Below, piece by piece: positions 12,131 through 22,754 of a stretch of 64,000 nt of DNA (within the stretch, counting starts at the first letter, position 1; each line of letters begins with the position of its first letter). The position numbers and the translations under genes are program-made. Under the pieces are notes generated by a model that was not told the origin of the DNA, searched no databases, and saw only the letters and a list, made by a program, of their open reading frames with translations. Source of the DNA: Pinus tabuliformis (Eukaryota > Streptophyta > Pinopsida > Pinales > Pinaceae); the NCBI GenBank assembly GCA_031772625.1, contig CM062819.1, positions 820,733,503 to 820,797,502 on the forward strand, read 5' to 3'.

Positions 12131-14023
12131 TTCACTTTGTTAAGATATGTTTAGTTGTACTTCACGTCTCCCAAGGTCTTCTTCACTAAGCCTTGTCAAT
12201 CTTCTTCTTTAGTGTAGTCTCCACATTATGTCATCAATGACAACCTTGATATCTTCACATTAAGGTGTCTCTGCTTTCCTTCATGGTACCCAATCATATT
12301 CTCCAAGTCACCTCATGATGGTTTATGCATCATGGTCTTCAAAACAGCTCCAAGAGTATCTCCAATGAATATTCTTCACAATTCAATACTTCACTGTCAA
12401 AAAACACCAAATGCTTCTCTATCCAAGGTTCCAAATACTTGATTGTTCAAGTGTCCAAATGCTTCACTGTTCACACTCACTATTTCAAAATGATTGTAGG
12501 TTCGAGCTTCAATTCATAAGTAGTTGTTCAAGAACTTGAAATATATTCACAACCTAAGTTTGTTGCTATAACCTTGATACTGTAATTTCTGCAATCCTAA
12601 AACTGTGGTATCCAAGTTGTAGTGATAATTATCACTGGTCTGAGCTCCTTTGCACAAGTTTGCAATGTAGTCTGAGCTCGAGACTGAGATGAGGCGAAGT
12701 ATGAATTGTTGTCCAAGTTTCAACAAGTCTTCAACAGGTCAGAGCTCCAATCTGCAATGTAAAGCTACAGGTTAGAGGTGTCGACTTCTTCAACTGGATG
12801 TTGGTTGTGATCACAGTTCACAAGCAGAGGTTTGAGCTTCCAGAGCCTTCACACAAAAATGCCACATGTCCGAGATACAGCAAGGGGCCTTCAATTGAAC
12901 ACAGTCAAAGTACAAGCATTCAAATATATATGAAGTTACACCAGCCATACACTACTAACATAGATTACACTTCTTGCTTCTCATTTCTATGTGCACAGGA
13001 TTAATAATTCAGAGATATGGGACCCGCTCCATTGAACTTGGACAATCTTATGCATTCATAATAGATATTCTTGAATTAACTAGCGAAACTAATATTCCAA
13101 GACAAATGCCAAAATAGCTCAGTGCTCCGCAGAGTCGAGAATGGTCCTTGATAAGATAATTCTCAAGAATTACCAGTGTATATCAAAATCATATTCAAAC
13201 TATGCTTGGCCGCAGAGATATTACAGTTAATTTAGCGTTGATTCACCTCAATCTGGGCAACGATAACCCTGAAAAATGTGCTCAAAATGTCGCCCTTTAA
13301 CCATATCGCTTACTTAGAAAATATCTCACCAAAACTTTTTTCAATCTTTGTTGTTTGTCTCACGGGTCCTTGAATTGTTCCTTCACTGAATTTTTCTGGT
13401 CATCTTGTCCGAGTTCTCACTTCAGATATTTCTTTAATTGTGTTTTTTTTTTCCAATGAAAACGTCCCCTTTCTATTTATACACATTGTTTGTGCCAAGG
13501 GACACATCAGTTGGATGAGAAGACCAACCTGCGCCTGAGAGCGCTGGAACTGACCATTGTCGTAGTGAAAGAACTTATGCATGTTTTTAACCTCAAAGAT
13601 ATGATTTTGTTGAAGGGCCCACTTGGACTGTATTTAAAGTTTTTATTTAAAGGCAACCAACTAGGAGAGTTTTATGTCATTTTTATGTAATTTTAAAGTC
13701 TAGTGACAAGTGAAAGATTTAAAGGATTTTCTTTTTTATTAATATGGGACATGCGGAGAGTTTAAGATAGATTTTCATTTTATAATATTAGCAATATCAT
13801 ATATTAGGAGTTATGGAAAGAATTTGTGTATATGGAATTATAATTTATAACGAATTAGGATTTCAAAAATTAGGTAGGAAAAGCTAGTTTAAGTTATATG
13901 CTTTTCATGTGACTTTTATTGGAACTAGGTATTATAGTCAAACATGGGGATTAAGGTTAGTAATTTAATGTTTCTTTATATTAGGCATGCCATCGTTCTA
14001 GAAATCCATTTTGGCATTAGGGT
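12131..14023. other. No gene seen; one minus-strand TATA-like box
   Basis: No coding motif found. TATAAATA occurs on the minus strand near 13473-13480 in a plausible promoter context, so part of this stretch could be an unrecognised LTR. I could not find a matching LTR end or primer site. Confidence 0.3.
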
Positions 14024-14190
14024 TTTATCATCATAGTTAGGGTTTCATGTTAGGGCTTCTCGAATAAGAATTAGGGTTTCTTTAGTCATCATCTTTAACA
14101 ATGACATCAAGGTTTAGGGTTTCTATATCAAGGCTAGGGTTTCATGTTAGATTATTCAACCAATGTTAGATTATGGTTAGGACATTATTA
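14024..14190. repeat. Cluster of TTAGGGTTT-type words
   Basis: About seven copies of TAGGGTTT or close variants (TTAGGGCTTC, GCTAGGGTTTC) lie within about 170 bp, 20 to 40 bp apart. They resemble plant telobox words (AAACCCTA), but they are not a contiguous telomere array. Confidence 0.5.
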
Positions 14191-14230
14191 GGGTTTTATC
14201 CATTTTCAACAATGCCATATTAACATCAAT

Positions 14231-14235
14231 GACAA
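14231..14235. other. Target-site duplication GACAA, left copy
   Basis: GACAA directly precedes the left LTR and is repeated at 20078-20082 after the right LTR. Five bases is the usual duplication size for Ty3/gypsy integrases. Confidence 0.95.
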
Positions 14236-14568
14236 TGTTATGAAACCAGCTCAAGAAAAGATAGAAAAGATAGATCAACGCCTTAGAATTCAGCCTCTTC
14301 GAGGGGGCAACCTCCTTTACATTACATAAATGAACAATTATTGGATGATTCAAATGACAAAACCTCCTTTCTATATATAGAAGTCTAAGGAGTCACAATA
14401 TAATCCAGCCGACCTAACAATAATAATATAAAGCCACAAAAATAACAATAGAGGGATTCTATGGGGCACAGTAATAACAATATGGGGGCAATAGGGGCAC
14501 AACAATATTAATAAGGGGTATAACTACAATAGTAATGGGGTAATCACTAGTATTATAGGGACCCAACA
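14236..14568 (-). repeat. 3' LTR of the chromovirus
   Basis: Starts TGTTATGAAACC and ends GGGACCCAACA on the plus strand. It is the downstream copy for the minus-strand element. It contains TATATATA at 14372-14379. It differs from the right copy at five positions. Confidence 0.97.
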
Positions 14569-14583
14569 TGCCCCTCTCCTTCA
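14569..14583 (-). other. Polypurine tract
   Basis: The minus strand reads GAAGGAGAGGGGCA immediately before the 3' LTR start (TGTTGGG). It would prime plus-strand DNA synthesis. Confidence 0.85.
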
Positions 14584-14597
14584 AAAAAGTGTTGTCC

Positions 14598-14708
14598 TCA
14601 ACGCTTGAGTAGTTCTGGATACTTCTACATAAAATTCTCATCCTCCCATGTGGAATCTTCAGCGGATAAGTTCTTCCACTTGATAAGATACTCTGAAATT
14701 GATCGATT
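14598..14708 (-). pseudogene. Chromodomain tail cut off by nonsense codons
   Basis: The gag-pol frame continues past the TGA as NRSISEYLIKWKNL and STWEDENF, the core of a chromodomain (Y-L-I/V-K-W ... T-W-E). A TAG follows at 14625-14627, and the natural stop is probably the TGA at 14598-14600. The first TGA could have arisen from CGA by C-to-T change at a CpG. Chromodomains steer integration to marked chromatin, so loss of this tail may change targeting while leaving catalysis intact. Confidence 0.75.
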
Positions 14709-17700
14709 TCATAGCTGTCGAGTTCTTGTTTCTGTGACTGCTTCCGGTTCCAATATAATTTTTCCTTCCTCGTCAAGTTCTGGCAATATTGTTTGAACTG
14801 GGAGCTTGTCATCTATAACCTTCTTTAAACATGAAACATGGAAAACTGGGTGCAATCGAGAAGCTGCAAGAAGCTCCAATTTGTATGCCATAGTACCAAT
14901 CTTTTGCAACACCTTGTACGGACCATAATACTTTGGTGATAATTTATTATCCTTCTTAGCTTGCTTGAGGGACATTTGCTTATATGGTTGTAGCCGTAGG
15001 AATACCCAATCACCTACATCAAAACTTCTTTCACTGCGATGTTGATCTGCCTGTTGTTTCATTCTATTCTGTGCCAACATGAGGTTATCCTTTAAGAGTT
15101 GGAGGACTTGTTGTTGATGTTCGATGTGATGTTCCACTGCCTGAACCTTAGAATTTTCTCTTAAATATGATGTGATGGATGGTGGTTGATACCCATAAAG
15201 TGCCATAAATGGGGTCATTTTTGTTGCTGTATGGAAGGAAGTGTTATACCACCATTTAGCCAGAGGCAACCATTTGACCCATTGTGTCTGTTTATCAAAT
15301 ACAAAGCAACGAAGATATCCTTCCAAACATTTGTTTACTATCTCAGTTTTCCCATCAGATTGAGGATGATAAGATGAGCTATGAGCTAACTGAGTACCAA
15401 GACAAGAAAATAATTCTGTCCAAAAATTTCCAGTGAAAATGGGATCTCTGTCACTTACAATAATCTTTGGGTTTCCATGTAGCTTTTGAATTGTTTCCAT
15501 AAATGCAGTAGAAACTGTACTGGCTTTAAATGGATGTGATAATGCACAAAAGTGTGCATACTTGGTAAGTCTGTCAACTACCACCATGATGACACTCTTT
15601 CCCTCAGACTTGGCTAAACCTGTGATAAAATCCATTGAAACCTCCTCCCAACATTGGCTTGGAATGGATAAAGGTTGTAATAGACCCGGTGTCTTAATTG
15701 TTTCAACTTTATTTTGTTGGCAAACCAAACATTCCGCCACAAACTTTTGAATATCTGATTTAAGGCCATCCCAAAAAAATTCCTTCTTAACCCTGTGGTA
15801 AGTTTTTAAAAATCCTGAGTGCCCTCCTAAGGGAGAAGTGTGCAATTCCATAAGAATCTTTTGTTTTAGCTGGGAATTCTTACATAGGTATAAGCGATCT
15901 TTGTACCATAACGAATCATTTTGCCAGCTAAATGTATCAGACGTACTGGAATCTTGTTGTAACTTTCGAATAAGTTCCCACACTTCTTCGTCATTCTTCC
16001 ATTCCTCCCTTGCTTCGTTTATCCAATCTGGTTGGATAATAGAAATGGCGCACAACAATGCTTCCACAACCTCATCCTTTCTTGAGAGTGCATCTGCCAC
16101 CACATTTTGCTTCCCTTTTTTGTAGATGATTTCAAAGTCATAACCCAACATCTTTGTGACCCACTTTTGTTGCTCTTCAGAGGATAATCTTTGTTCTAAA
16201 AAGTATTTAAGGCTATCATGATCCGTTTTTACCTTGAAGTGTCTTCCCATTAGGTAGGGTCGCCATTTCTTAAGTGCATGGAGTATTGCCAACATTTCCT
16301 TCTCATAAATAGCTTTGCTTAAAAACTTTCCCTTGATTGGACGACTTTCAAAAGAGATGGGTCTTTCATCTTGCATTAGAACAGCACCAATTCCATTTCC
16401 TGAAGCATCACATTCCACAATAAAGGTTTTTGTGAAGTCCGGTGTAGCTAAGACCGGTGCTTGGCACATTTCCTCTTTAAGATGTTCAAAGGCCTTTGTT
16501 GCTTCCGGAGTCCATGAAAATGCATCTTTCTTCAATAATGTTGTTAGAGGTGCTGCTATTCTCCCATAATTCTTAACAAACTTGCGATAATACCCTGTCA
16601 ACCCGAGAAATCCTCGCAGATGCTTTATGGATGTGGGGATTTTCCATTCCTTAATGGCTTTAATTTTGCTAGGGTCTACCTTAACTCCTTCATGAGATAC
16701 AATATGACCCGGATATTCCACCTCCTGGACTCCAAAAAAACATTTGGATCTTTTTGCATATAATTGTTTCTCCTCCAATAGTTGTACCACCCTGTCAACA
16801 TGTTCAACATGATCCTTCCAAGACTTGTTGTAGATTAGTATATCATCAAAAAATACTAACACAAATTTTCTAAGGAATGGTTTGAAAATTGAATTCATCA
16901 AACCTTGAAATGTTGAAGGTGCATTGGTAAGGCCAAAAGGCATGACCAAAAATTCATAATGACCCTCATGAGTTCTAAATGTTGTTTTCGGAATGTCTTC
17001 AGTCTTCATTCTGATTTGATGATATCCTGAACGAAGATCCAACTTGGTGAAGTAAATTGATCCATGCAATTCATCCAGTAATTCATCAATGACAGGAATG
17101 GGGAACTTATCTTTAATAGTGAGCTTGTTGAGCTCCCTATAATCTGGACACATGCGCCATGATCCATCCTTCTTGTGCACCAATACTACTGGAGCAGAGA
17201 AAGAACTTTGACTCGGTTGAATTATACCAACCTCTAGAATTTCTGCAACCATACGTTCAATTTCACTCTTTTTGACATAGGGATATCTGTACGGCCTAAT
17301 GTTTGGAGGAACACTTCCTGGAATCAGATGAATAGCATGATCATGATCACGCATAGGTGGGAGACCTTTGGGAGTCTCAAATACCTTGGAATGATTGTCC
17401 AGGACTTTTTGGAGATCTGGAGAAATAGATGATTCCGATGTGTAAACATCTAGCGAACATAATTGTGCAATTACACCTCTTTGCTCCTTTTTTAGAAACT
17501 TTGTCATAACATTAGAGCTGATTATCTTTCCTGGTTTCCCTACAATACCCCTTAATTCAACTTCGTTTCCTTCCATAGAAAATTTGATGAAAAGTTCTTG
17601 AAAATTAAAAGCTATTGTACCCAAGGATTGTAGCCATTGGACTCCTAGTACAACATCAGCACCTCCCATTGGAATGGAAAGCATTGGGCTAGTCAATACA

Positions 17701-19124
17701 TATTCTCCCATGGATAGCTTGATATTATGGCACTTTCCAGAGAAATTTATTGTTCCTCCATTTGCAATCATCACTTGACACTCTGGTGCTGGATATAGGA
17801 AGAAATTCAATTCTTTTGCTACCTTATAATGAATAAAATTGTGGGTGCTTCCTGAATCAATCAACACTATTACCTTTTTCTTCTTGATTTGTCCTTGTAT
17901 CTTGATGGTTTGAGGAGTGGTAATTCCTGCCAATGCATTACAAGATATGGTTGGATTTATTTGTTCTTCATCTAGGCTTTGTTCTTGGAGTATATCCTCT
18001 TCTTTTGACCTTTCTTGCTCCTTTTCTTCTTCCTCTTCACAATCTATGTAGAATAATTTCTTCTTAGCACACTTATGACCTTTAGTGTACTTGCTATCAC
18101 AACTGTAACAAAGCCCTTTTGCTCTTTTTTCTTCCAATTGTTTTGGTGTCAACCTTATAGGTTGTGGAAGACTAGGGGCAACAACACTTCCGTCTTTATA
18201 GTTGTGAGTGGTATGCTTCCTGGTTGCCATAATTTTGCTTTCCATTTTTCTTTCTAACCTGAATGCCTTCTCTAATGAATCAGGTTCCCAAAGGTGAACA
18301 TCATGTTGGATATTATCCTTTAAAGACCCTATGAACACATCAATCCTATGCTCCTCTGGAATATCTTTTACCCTTATGTTCAATTTTTGGAACTCCTCAA
18401 TGTGCTCCATTATTGAACACTTTTGTTTGAGACTTATCAGTTGGCTAAAAAAAGTATTGCTTTTTGTATCCTCATAATGTGCTATCAATTCTTCCGTAAA
18501 AATTGCCCAAGTGATAAATTTTTTACGAGAGCAAAGCCATTGAGACCATACAAACTGATTTGGTTCCAAATATAAAGTTGCCATACGTACCTTTTGTGTG
18601 TTTTGCACATTATTGAGATCGAAGAATTGCTCCATCTGTAATATCCATGTGGCGGGATCCTTGCCATCAAAATTCCTCATATCGATTTTTGGAACATGGT
18701 GAGTCTTCGATCCAACATTAGAGTCTATGGAATCATGATTAACATTTCTTTTGTTCTCATCATGAGTTTCCTTTAGTACCCTTTCACCCTTAGTGACCAT
18801 TTCTTGTGGCAACTTATTCATATTTATCTTCAATTCTTCCATCTTATCATCCATGCCATCAATTTTAGCGTCCATGCCATTCACCTTAGCTTCCATGCCA
18901 TACATCTTAGCTTCTACACCTTTCTTTAAACCATCCATCTTAGCTTCTACATCTTTCCTTAAACCATCCATCTTAGATTCTGTTGCTTTTTGTGCAAGTG
19001 ACACTCGTTGCACTTGTTCTTGTAATTTTGATATATCATATAGCATTTCTTCTTCTTCTTCATGAGTCATGCTAGAGCTTTCAGGTTCCTTACTAGGTGT
19101 TTGCATTTTCTTTCCTCGGGGCAT
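14709..19124 (-). CDS. Chromovirus Gag-Pol polyprotein, 1471 aa
   Basis: One uninterrupted frame starting at the ATG at 19124. Domains in order: coiled coil with repeated K-M-D/N-G-L/M units (about 30-105); capsid (about 165-290); zinc knuckle CYSCDSKYTKGHKC (339-352); aspartic protease LIDSGSTHNFI (D423); reverse transcriptase with FFDDIL (758-763); RNase H with D906 and TDHD (967-970); integrase with H1095, H1102, C1132, C1135 and the triad D1165, D1225, E1261; GPY/F module (about 1400-1435). Every catalytic residue I looked for is present. A TGA at 14709 ends the frame just as the C-terminal chromodomain begins. No gag/pol frameshift is needed, so the polyprotein would be cleaved by its own protease. 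Confidence 0.95.
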   Translation of the reverse strand: MPRGKKMQTPSKEPESSSMTHEEEEEMLYDISKLQEQVQRVSLAQKATESKMDGLRKDVEAKMDGLKKGVEAKMYGMEAKVNGMDAKIDGMDDKMEELKINMNKLPQEMVTKGERVLKETHDENKRNVNHDSIDSNVGSKTHHVPKIDMRNFDGKDPATWILQMEQFFDLNNVQNTQKVRMATLYLEPNQFVWSQWLCSRKKFITWAIFTEELIAHYEDTKSNTFFSQLISLKQKCSIMEHIEEFQKLNIRVKDIPEEHRIDVFIGSLKDNIQHDVHLWEPDSLEKAFRLERKMESKIMATRKHTTHNYKDGSVVAPSLPQPIRLTPKQLEEKRAKGLCYSCDSKYTKGHKCAKKKLFYIDCEEEEEKEQERSKEEDILQEQSLDEEQINPTISCNALAGITTPQTIKIQGQIKKKKVIVLIDSGSTHNFIHYKVAKELNFFLYPAPECQVMIANGGTINFSGKCHNIKLSMGEYVLTSPMLSIPMGGADVVLGVQWLQSLGTIAFNFQELFIKFSMEGNEVELRGIVGKPGKIISSNVMTKFLKKEQRGVIAQLCSLDVYTSESSISPDLQKVLDNHSKVFETPKGLPPMRDHDHAIHLIPGSVPPNIRPYRYPYVKKSEIERMVAEILEVGIIQPSQSSFSAPVVLVHKKDGSWRMCPDYRELNKLTIKDKFPIPVIDELLDELHGSIYFTKLDLRSGYHQIRMKTEDIPKTTFRTHEGHYEFLVMPFGLTNAPSTFQGLMNSIFKPFLRKFVLVFFDDILIYNKSWKDHVEHVDRVVQLLEEKQLYAKRSKCFFGVQEVEYPGHIVSHEGVKVDPSKIKAIKEWKIPTSIKHLRGFLGLTGYYRKFVKNYGRIAAPLTTLLKKDAFSWTPEATKAFEHLKEEMCQAPVLATPDFTKTFIVECDASGNGIGAVLMQDERPISFESRPIKGKFLSKAIYEKEMLAILHALKKWRPYLMGRHFKVKTDHDSLKYFLEQRLSSEEQQKWVTKMLGYDFEIIYKKGKQNVVADALSRKDEVVEALLCAISIIQPDWINEAREEWKNDEEVWELIRKLQQDSSTSDTFSWQNDSLWYKDRLYLCKNSQLKQKILMELHTSPLGGHSGFLKTYHRVKKEFFWDGLKSDIQKFVAECLVCQQNKVETIKTPGLLQPLSIPSQCWEEVSMDFITGLAKSEGKSVIMVVVDRLTKYAHFCALSHPFKASTVSTAFMETIQKLHGNPKIIVSDRDPIFTGNFWTELFSCLGTQLAHSSSYHPQSDGKTEIVNKCLEGYLRCFVFDKQTQWVKWLPLAKWWYNTSFHTATKMTPFMALYGYQPPSITSYLRENSKVQAVEHHIEHQQQVLQLLKDNLMLAQNRMKQQADQHRSERSFDVGDWVFLRLQPYKQMSLKQAKKDNKLSPKYYGPYKVLQKIGTMAYKLELLAASRLHPVFHVSCLKKVIDDKLPVQTILPELDEEGKIILEPEAVTETRTRQL

Positions 19125-19730
19125 CAGTTACCGATAATAATGCTCTATTATGCCCTTTGAATTCCTTTAAATAAATTTTCAAACCAAGCTTAATAAAAAA
19201 TTTAAGAAAATATACACACCCTTTTTCACTTTGTAGGAGCTCGATATTACCTTTGATGTATCTTTGTACAATGCCACAAGTCTGACCCAAATTGGATTCT
19301 CCAAGGAAGAGTTATGCGAAATCTCCCACAGTGACTTGATTATAGACTAGTTCAGTAGAACGAACTTGTACGACGTGCCGCAAGTCACTATTTCGACCTT
19401 TGGATCTGAAAAATGCATACAAGAAACTACAGTCCGTCCTCTTTCTGTACCTTCTTACGAAATTTCAATCCGATCCCCAGAGAGAAAGTTATGACGATTT
19501 TCCCCAAGTCACCTGTTTGGAATGTAATTCAGGAGTCTGCAAAAATACCAACTTCCGCAGATCATATCTCCACAAATATAGCGTGAAAAGATCTGAAATT
19601 CGGACCCGAGGTTCAGCGCGATTTCTTCTAAAATGGGTTTTTTTTTTAACTTCTGAAACGTCGCAGAAAAAAAGTTATAGTGAAAATGCCACGATGACCT
19701 GTTTGGAGCAGCAAAACCCTAGAATCCAAA
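19125..19730 (-). other. Chromovirus leader between primer site and gag
   Basis: About 600 bases of 5' leader. Short ORFs on either strand have no motif. This is where a packaging signal would lie, but none can be defined from sequence alone. Confidence 0.6.
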
Positions 19731-19742
19731 GCTCTGATACCA
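19731..19742 (-). other. Primer-binding site, initiator tRNA-Met
   Basis: The minus strand reads TGGTATCAGAGC, complementary to the 3' end of plant initiator tRNA-Met. It lies 2 bp from the inner edge of the 5' LTR. Confidence 0.95.
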
Positions 19743-19744
19743 AA

Positions 19745-20077
19745 TGTTATGAAACCAGCTCAAGAAAAGATAGAAAAGATAGATCAACGCCTTATAATTC
19801 AGCCTCTTCGAGGAGGCAACCTCCTTTACATTACATAAATGAACAATTCTTGGATGATTCAAATGACAAAACCTCCTTTCTATATATAGAAGTCTACGGA
19901 GTCACAATATAATCCAGCCGACCTAACAATAATAATATAAAGCCACAAAAATAACAATAGAGGGATTCTATGGGGCACAGTAATAGCAATATGGGGGCAA
20001 TAGGGGCACAACAATATTAATAAGGGGTATAACTACAATAGTAATGGGGTAATCACTAGTATTATAGGGACCCAACA
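19745..20077 (-). repeat. 5' LTR of the chromovirus
   Basis: Same length as the left LTR with five substitutions. It carries a minus-strand TATATATA at 19881-19888, a likely promoter TATA box. It abuts the primer-binding site on its inner side and GACAA on its outer side. Confidence 0.97.
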
Positions 20078-20082
20078 GACAA
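20078..20082. other. Target-site duplication GACAA, right copy
   Basis: Identical to 14231-14235. Removing the element and one copy would restore the pre-insertion site. Confidence 0.95.
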
Positions 20083-22219
20083 CCTTGACTAACACTTTGA
20101 TCCTAGTAGACTTTTCCTAGAGTCTACCTAGAAGGGGTGTGGGTGTACAAAGTGATGCAATAAGAAAAAAAACCTCTACGCATACAAAAATAGGTCAAGG
20201 AGAAAAGGTGAAAGAATTACCTTGCTATGAAGAGAATTTGTTCTTTTTTAGTGCAAGCAGCTTGAAAGAAGATATCTGAGAGATCTTGGCTTCTTCTTCT
20301 TCTTCCTTGAAAATTGCACACAAACAACAACAAAAACTTCCTATTTCCCTGCAACCACAATGTTAGTGAGTGAAAGCAAATCAGTCATAGAACATAAGAC
20401 AAAGATACATGAATGTAAATGGGGGAAGTTTCCATTACTTTGCATTACTCGTGAATTGAAGTACATGGATGAGAACTCTTGCAACTGCCAGTGCCTAGAT
20501 CACTCTCCTAACCTCTATGCTCACTAGAATTAGAACTTGCTAGCATAAGTTTATCACAAAAATTTTCTCCAACATTTCGACAAACAATAATGTGTAGAAA
20601 TTTGGAATAATATAACACTTATTCACAGAGATTATCCTGATTATACACTATTGCGGAATGCATGAATAATACATAACCTCCTCTACGTTGATCATCAATT
20701 TTGCGGAATTAAAAACAATGAAACATCAATCGCATGCACACATTAACACAATATGTAATCCGGGGAAAGCATACAGCTGAAAACCCCACACTATCTGTAT
20801 ATTATAATGATTGAGAACATGTAACAATACATAGTACAATACTCCTCACAAGTACTCAGTACTATCTCCACCTGTTACACACAAACTAGGTCGGATCTGA
20901 ATCAATCATAGGTTCAAATCTCCTCCACTGCTTGCCTGCCTCCACTGTGCAATCCTGCATGAGAATAGATGAGAATGGCTGATCCAAACTTTTATTTCCC
21001 TTGGCTAAACCACACAATCCTCATTGGCAATACTCAATCCATTGATTGTGCAAATCTCATGCACAACTATAGTCACAACTGACATCTGTCTTGCCCTTTC
21101 ACTCACCTCTAACACTTGTCTCCACTGAACTGTCCATGCACTAAGTTAACTGATGTATTCTTTAGTTGCTTTATGAGTTAATAATTAGTTAATTAATTAA
21201 TAGTTAATTCACATCACTCATCACTAGTGTATTCTGCAGTTAGACTAAATACAACTAGTTCAACCAAGTCAAACTGAACACAACTCCATCAACTCCTCAA
21301 TCAACTCCACCAAACTAAATCACTTGAGTTCTAACTGAAGTCCATCATGCAATAGCTCAACTGACCCATAAGAAAAATGTATTTCCTTCTGGCAGTTGCA
21401 TGTGCCACATCTGTAGCTCGAAATGAAGTGCTCCAAGAGGATAAGATAATGTTTATAGTCCAAATATTATTAAGAGCTAATAATATTCGACTGTTCTATT
21501 TTTAGCCTGGCAGTCTAAAAATAGATTCCGCCCATATGTCTAAAAATAGAAGTCCATCTATTTTTACCAACATGACCAATCATCCACAAGTAGCATCCTG
21601 CAACTAATAGACCATGATCCATATGTCTAAAAATAGACTTTGCGCCAAAAATAGCCTGCAGGCCCACTTAGTGAAGGCGACTCCTTTCCACTAAGCTCCA
21701 TCATCTTGTTGCATTTTCAACATAATGTTCCTCTCTTGTGAATAGTGAAGAGCTTGGTTTATATAAATTTCCTTGGTGATTAGCCATACTGAACCTAGAC
21801 ACATTCTTGACCGTATCATAGGTTATTATTAAACATGGTCAAATCAATCATGATCTTATCAAACTTGACCAAATCAAGTTAGTTATTCTAGAACTTGCGC
21901 TTTGTTTCATAACTACTATGGAGAGAGGGTGTTTCTAGCTAATATTTCGAGCTTCACGTTAGCAAAGGGCATTGATAGGCCTCTTGTTTCATAACCAGAA
22001 CTACATAAGAGTGTTGAACCCTCAAAATACCACTTTTTTTTATGTTCCACTGATCACAAGTTGACCCTTTTACTTGGCAAGGGTTGTTTCTTTCTCTTAG
22101 ACCCTAGGGGTAGCTTTTTGAGCTATAGAAAACACTCACACAAGTATATATGTGTAATCCCATGTGCGGTCTTAAGGGTGAATTTCTTAACTATGTTCAA
22201 ATAACTTCATGTTGGAATT
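20083..22219. other. No gene seen
   Basis: AT-rich sequence with no convincing coding potential. The word GTCTAAAAATAG recurs three times (near 21511, 21534 and 21631). A TAATTAATTAATTAA run lies near 21185. Part may be LTR-like, but no boundaries could be fixed. Confidence 0.35.
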
Positions 22220-22754
22220 GAACTCACTTGTATGATTAGGTACACATAAGAAATAAGTCAGCATACAACTAAATTTCATTCAAGGTGCTCAACAAATCAT
22301 TGATATAGTGACAAAAGTAGATTTCTTAAATATTGATGAGGTAGGATATTAGGGTAAGGGTGTGAAGGGCCCCATATCAAATTCATCGATTTACATATCT
22401 CAACATAATTTTGCAATGTCATTCCAAACATGGCAAAAATCAAGTGAAAAAAGAAAAATAATAAGGAGATAAATTAAAAGTATGAGAATCCTATATTAAA
22501 GTGTTACCTAGAAAGGAAAATAAGAAGGCTAATGATGGACATGAGGGAAAATCCAAGAGTTGGGGATGCCTATCCTTTCGAATTGCAACAAACGCATTCT
22601 TCAATAAATTCATCCACCACAAGTTTATTTGGCTTATTTCGCAAATATTGAGAGAGATTTCTAATGGAATTCATGCATGAAAATTGTGATTAAACCTAAG
22701 AATATCATTACCTTGTAACCTACATCCTCCTAATATCTTATTGGCTAGATTCGT

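Larger units (their letters stand above)
14236..20077 (-). mobile_element. Complete chromovirus (Ty3/gypsy), 5842 bp
   Basis: Two 333-bp LTRs (14236-14568 and 19745-20077) flank a gag-pol frame on the minus strand. They differ at five positions with no indels (98.5% identity), so insertion is fairly recent. Both ends carry the 5-bp target duplication GACAA (14231-14235 and 20078-20082). An initiator-Met primer site and a polypurine tract sit at the expected LTR edges. Integrase is followed by a GPY/F module and chromodomain-like coding, which marks a chromovirus. Short LTRs suit the smaller chromovirus clades, but I do not assign one. Confidence 0.96.

Noticed and set aside
14024-14190. Interstitial telomere tract
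   Set aside because: The TAGGGTTT-type words are spaced 20 to 40 bp apart, not in tandem.
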